Shown here piece by piece: positions 61,588 through 64,000 of a DNA stretch of 64,000 nucleotides. This DNA comes from Collinsella sp. TM10-22 (GTDB lineage Bacteria > Actinomycetota > Coriobacteriia > Coriobacteriales > Coriobacteriaceae): assembly GCF_003466125.1 (NCBI RefSeq), contig NZ_QSOC01000001.1, positions 1 to 64,000 of the forward strand, given 5' to 3'. Position 1 is the first letter of the stretch. Every line of letters starts with the position of its first letter. Position numbers and translations under genes: made by a program. The notes beneath the pieces are model-generated. The model was not told the origin of the DNA. It did no database searches and saw only the letters and a list, made by a program, of their open reading frames with translations.

Positions 61588-61920
61588 TCATACCAGGCCC
61601 GCTGGCCAGCGAGAGGCCTGCAGGTCGACATGTCCGTTGGCGAGGAAGGCAACGCCTTCGTCCTCGAGCAGTGTGCGCTGCGCCTCGGGCCCACCGAAGG
61701 CGAACCCCTCCGCGAGGCGTCCGTCGGCGAATACGATGCGATGACAGGGGATGGTGCCGGGTTCCGGATTGACGTGCAGGGCGTATCCCACGTATCGGGC
61801 TCGACGGGGCTCACCAACGAGCTTGGCGATCTGACCATATGTGGCAACCATGCTGCAGGGCACCTGGCGTACCATGTCGTATACGCGGTTGAAGAATCCG
61901 TCGGTGTCCCGGTCTGCCAT
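61588..61920 (-). CDS. MGMT-family (alkyltransferase-like) DNA-binding protein
   Basis: 110 residues from the ATG at 61920. It consists only of the C-terminal MGMT domain: VYDMVRQVPCSMVATYGQIAKLVG holds the recognition helix, and IPCHRIVFADG keeps the active-site Cys with the PCHR motif. The N-terminal ribonuclease-like domain is absent, as in Atl and YbaZ-type proteins, but those usually lack the Cys. It may therefore still accept alkyl groups from O6-alkylguanine. Confidence 0.88.
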   Translation of the reverse strand: MADRDTDGFFNRVYDMVRQVPCSMVATYGQIAKLVGEPRRARYVGYALHVNPEPGTIPCHRIVFADGRLAEGFAFGGPEAQRTLLEDEGVAFLANGHVDLQASRWPAGLV

Positions 61921-61957
61921 GCCGCCCTCACTTTCAATCGATATCGCCATTGTAGTC

Positions 61958-61987
61958 AAGAAAGGCGCCCCACATGCGCGGGGCGCC
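61958..61987 (-). terminator. Terminator between HAD and alkyltransferase-like genes
   Basis: GGCGCCCC/GGGGCGCC perfect 8-bp stem, followed on the minus strand by TTTCTTGAC. Confidence 0.75.
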
Positions 61988-62144
61988 ATTCCAAAGAGGT
62001 GTTGCGCGAGGGGAGGGAAGGCGCAACGTTCGTGTCGAAGGTCTTTAATTCGCCTGTGCCTTCATTAAGTTAACTATAGCTAATTCTCTGAGACCCAAGT
62101 CGTAGACCGACAAGCACACAGCCTCTCCATAAGTTAATCAAGGG

Positions 62145-63008
62145 TTACAAATAGAAAGACACAGTGACATGTGGTCGTTGGGGTTCAAGGAATCGCTCGA
62201 TGAGTTCGGAGAACGCACCCTCAGTCCCAGCCGTTTCAAGGACGACATCGCAATACGGCCGCACGTCGTCGGTGACATTCGCCACGCCGACGCCCAGTCC
62301 CGCCGCCTTGATCATGGAGAGGTCGTTTGCGGAATCACCAACGGCGATGACCTCGGACATCGGAATTCCCAGCATATCGGCAAGGCGCGTGAGCCCCGTC
62401 CCTTTGTCAACGCCTGCGGGCATGAGTTCGAGGTAGCGCTTGGAGGAGAAGGTGATGTCAACGCCGAGTCGCTCGGCCATCGGCGCGAGCTTGCGGCCCA
62501 ATTCCTGCAGCTCATCGAAGTCCCAGTCGACGTACAGGATCTTCACGATGCCACGGCCTTCAAGGAATGAGAGGTCGGGATGGTCAGATCCGCGAAAATG
62601 AGTGACCCCGGTGATCGATTCCAGATAGTCGCGCTCCCGTGTGGGTGCGTCATTCACGAACACGTGGCCGTCGGCGACGTTGACGTGCATGCAGAGTCCG
62701 AGTTCGAGCCCCTTTGCATAGATCGCGTTCGCGCATTCGTTGGAAAGGCCGCAGGTGGTGAGCGGGGTGGGGTCTCCCACGCGGTTGATGAAGCCGCCGT
62801 TATAGGAGAGCACATAGCCGTCTTCGATCAGCTCGCGGGCCTCCCCCGAGAAGTTGTCCATGATAGAGGAATACCATCGCCCGCTCGAAGGGACGAACAG
62901 CACACCGAGCTCCCTCATGCGTTTGAGTGCTCGGAGATTGGACGCCGGGATGGCGTGGTCGGCATCGAGAAACGTCTCATCCATATCGCTGGCAACAAGT
63001 CGGTACAT
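62145..63008 (-). CDS. HAD-superfamily IIB phosphatase
   Basis: 287 residues from the ATG at 63008, with GGGGGA upstream (an ATG four codons earlier is possible). Motif I is LVASDMDETFLDADH, motif II VPSSGRW, motif III GVDKGTGLTRLADMLG and motif IV AVGDSANDLSMIKAA. The C2 cap lies between about 85 and 195. It is distantly related to the HAD gene at 47588-48415. Substrate unknown. Confidence 0.9.
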   Translation of the reverse strand: MYRLVASDMDETFLDADHAIPASNLRALKRMRELGVLFVPSSGRWYSSIMDNFSGEARELIEDGYVLSYNGGFINRVGDPTPLTTCGLSNECANAIYAKGLELGLCMHVNVADGHVFVNDAPTRERDYLESITGVTHFRGSDHPDLSFLEGRGIVKILYVDWDFDELQELGRKLAPMAERLGVDITFSSKRYLELMPAGVDKGTGLTRLADMLGIPMSEVIAVGDSANDLSMIKAAGLGVGVANVTDDVRPYCDVVLETAGTEGAFSELIERFLEPQRPHVTVSFYL

Positions 63009-63025
63009 GCAATCCCCCATACAAC

Positions 63026-63061
63026 GTAAAAAACGAGGCGGGCTTATTATCGCCCACCTCG
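63026..63061 (-). terminator. Terminator of trpS
   Basis: On the minus strand CGAGGTGGGC pairs with GCCCGCCTCG (one wobble) around GATAATAA, followed by TTTTTTACG. Confidence 0.88.
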
Positions 63062-63144
63062 TAAGACCTTGGCTATGTCGAAGGCGTGGACACGTGAAGA
63101 TGGCCCATTCGCGTGTCGCGGCGCGTTTCCGCGAGCCGGATGGC

Positions 63145-64000
63145 TTAGTACACCATTCCCATGGCTTCGCGTACCTCGGCGAGCGTGGCCTCGGCGACCT
63201 CGTTAGCGCGGCGGTTGCCCTCGTGCAGGACGTCCTTGACGTAGTCCATATCCTGCACGAGCTCCTTGCGGCGCGCGCGGATGGGGGCGAAGTGCTCGTT
63301 CACGCTCTCGGTGACGTACTTCTTGAGCGCGCCTGCGCCGCCCATGCCGATCTCCTCGGCGATCTCGACCTCGGAGCGGCCGGTGCAGATGGCGGCGGTG
63401 GAGAGCAGGCCGGACACACCGGGACGGGCTTCGGGGTCGAACGTGATCATGCGCTCGCCGTCGGTCTGGCTCTTCTTGATGCGCTTGGCCGTCTCCTCGG
63501 CGGTCATGGAGATGTTGATGGCGTTGCCGTAGCTCTTGCTCATCTTTCGACCGTCCAAGCCGGGCAGCAGCGGCGTGTCGGACAGCAGCGCGTCGACCTC
63601 GGGGAACACCTTGCCGTAGCGGTTGTTGAACTTGCGTGCGATGGTGCGGGTGAGCTCGATGTGCGGCAGCTGGCCGCGCCCGACCGGCACCACGTTGCCC
63701 TTGCAGAACAAGATGTCGCACGCCTGGTGCACGGGGTAGGTGAGCAAAAGGCCGGTGAGCTCATGGTCGCTGGCCTCCATCTCGGCCTTGACGGTGGGGT
63801 TGCGCTGCAGCAGGGCCTCGGACACCAGCGACAGGAACGGCAACATGAGCTGGTTGGCGGCGGGCACGGCGGAGTGCGCGTAGATCATGGTCTTGTCGGG
63901 GTCGATGCCGCAGGCAAGGTAGTCCATGACCATGTTGTACACGTTGTCCTGGATGTGCTCGGTGGTGTCGCGGTCGGTGATGACCTGGTAGTCGGCGATG
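63145..64000 (-). CDS. trpS: Tryptophan--tRNA ligase, C-terminal part (5' end beyond the window)
   Basis: The frame continues past an internal ATG at 63942 to the window edge (IADYQVITDRDTTEHIQDN is read from 64000 down), so the start lies outside. The class I signature GRKMSKSYGNAI is clear, with PVGRGQLPHIELTRTIARKFN binding the substrate region typical of TrpRS. The C-terminus carries the anticodon-binding helical part (MGGAGALKKYVTESVNEHF). It charges tRNA-Trp. A terminator follows at 63026-63061. Confidence 0.95.
   Translation of the reverse strand, partial: IADYQVITDRDTTEHIQDNVYNMVMDYLACGIDPDKTMIYAHSAVPAANQLMLPFLSLVSEALLQRNPTVKAEMEASDHELTGLLLTYPVHQACDILFCKGNVVPVGRGQLPHIELTRTIARKFNNRYGKVFPEVDALLSDTPLLPGLDGRKMSKSYGNAINISMTAEETAKRIKKSQTDGERMITFDPEARPGVSGLLSTAAICTGRSEVEIAEEIGMGGAGALKKYVTESVNEHFAPIRARRKELVQDMDYVKDVLHEGNRRANEVAEATLAEVREAMGMVY

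Noticed and set aside
61534..62073. 179-codon plus frame across the alkyltransferase-like gene
   Set aside because: Antisense to a gene with the PCHR motif; no own signature.

Overview
The window looks like chromosomal DNA of a Coriobacteriia member, most likely Collinsella. This rests on high GC, GC-ending codons, an actinobacterial style of division (SepF and DivIVA present, no FtsA) and the gene families seen; no 16S or marker search could be run. No rRNA, tRNA or CRISPR array was recognised. Coding density is high, and many long antisense frames are only shadows caused by GC-rich codons.

Layout. 1-2.8 kb: end of an arginine deiminase operon (arcA tail, catabolic ornithine carbamoyltransferase, YfcC/DcuC-type transporter). 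3.2-8.1 kb: DUF1846 protein, small winged-helix protein, pyrG, xerD. 8.4-24.0 kb: the division and cell wall (dcw) cluster mraZ-rsmH-ftsL-ftsI-murF-mraY-murD-ftsW-murG-murC-murB-ftsQ-ftsZ, without murE and ftsA. 24.2-32.2 kb: the usual Gram-positive ylm cluster (pgeF, yggS, sepF, yggT, divIVA), split by a complete pstSCAB-phoU operon directly behind pgeF. 32.3-34.9 kb: nitroreductase and a PhoU-like/Pit low-affinity phosphate pair on the minus strand. 35-39 kb: small conserved genes, including a macrodomain-like glycohydrolase with an altered catalytic motif and a pentapeptide protein flanked by inverted REP-like hairpins. 39-41.5 kb: thiD and thiC, thiC behind a TPP riboswitch. 41.5-48.4 kb: membrane protein, yaaA, M18 aminopeptidase, polA, HAD phosphatase. 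48.6-52.2 kb: argG and argH, with argG behind what looks like an arginine leader-peptide attenuator. 52.5-55.2 kb: ndk, rpiB and a cysteine desulfidase family gene. 55-62 kb: accessory region with two XRE-membrane regulators (one broken), an RHH-SPFH pair, a Mef-like efflux pump behind a 9-codon leader ORF, a frameshifted membrane protein and an alkyltransferase-like protein. 62-64 kb: HAD phosphatase and the C-terminal part of trpS.

Functionally, the window carries arginine catabolism at one end and arginine synthesis at the other, both high- and low-affinity phosphate uptake, and nearly the whole lipid II and septum machinery. The two most interesting signals are regulatory leaders: an arginine-rich leader ORF with mutually exclusive hairpins and a terminator upstream of argG, and the leader MLASMRIWL upstream of the Mef-like pump, which resembles macrolide-sensing leader peptides.
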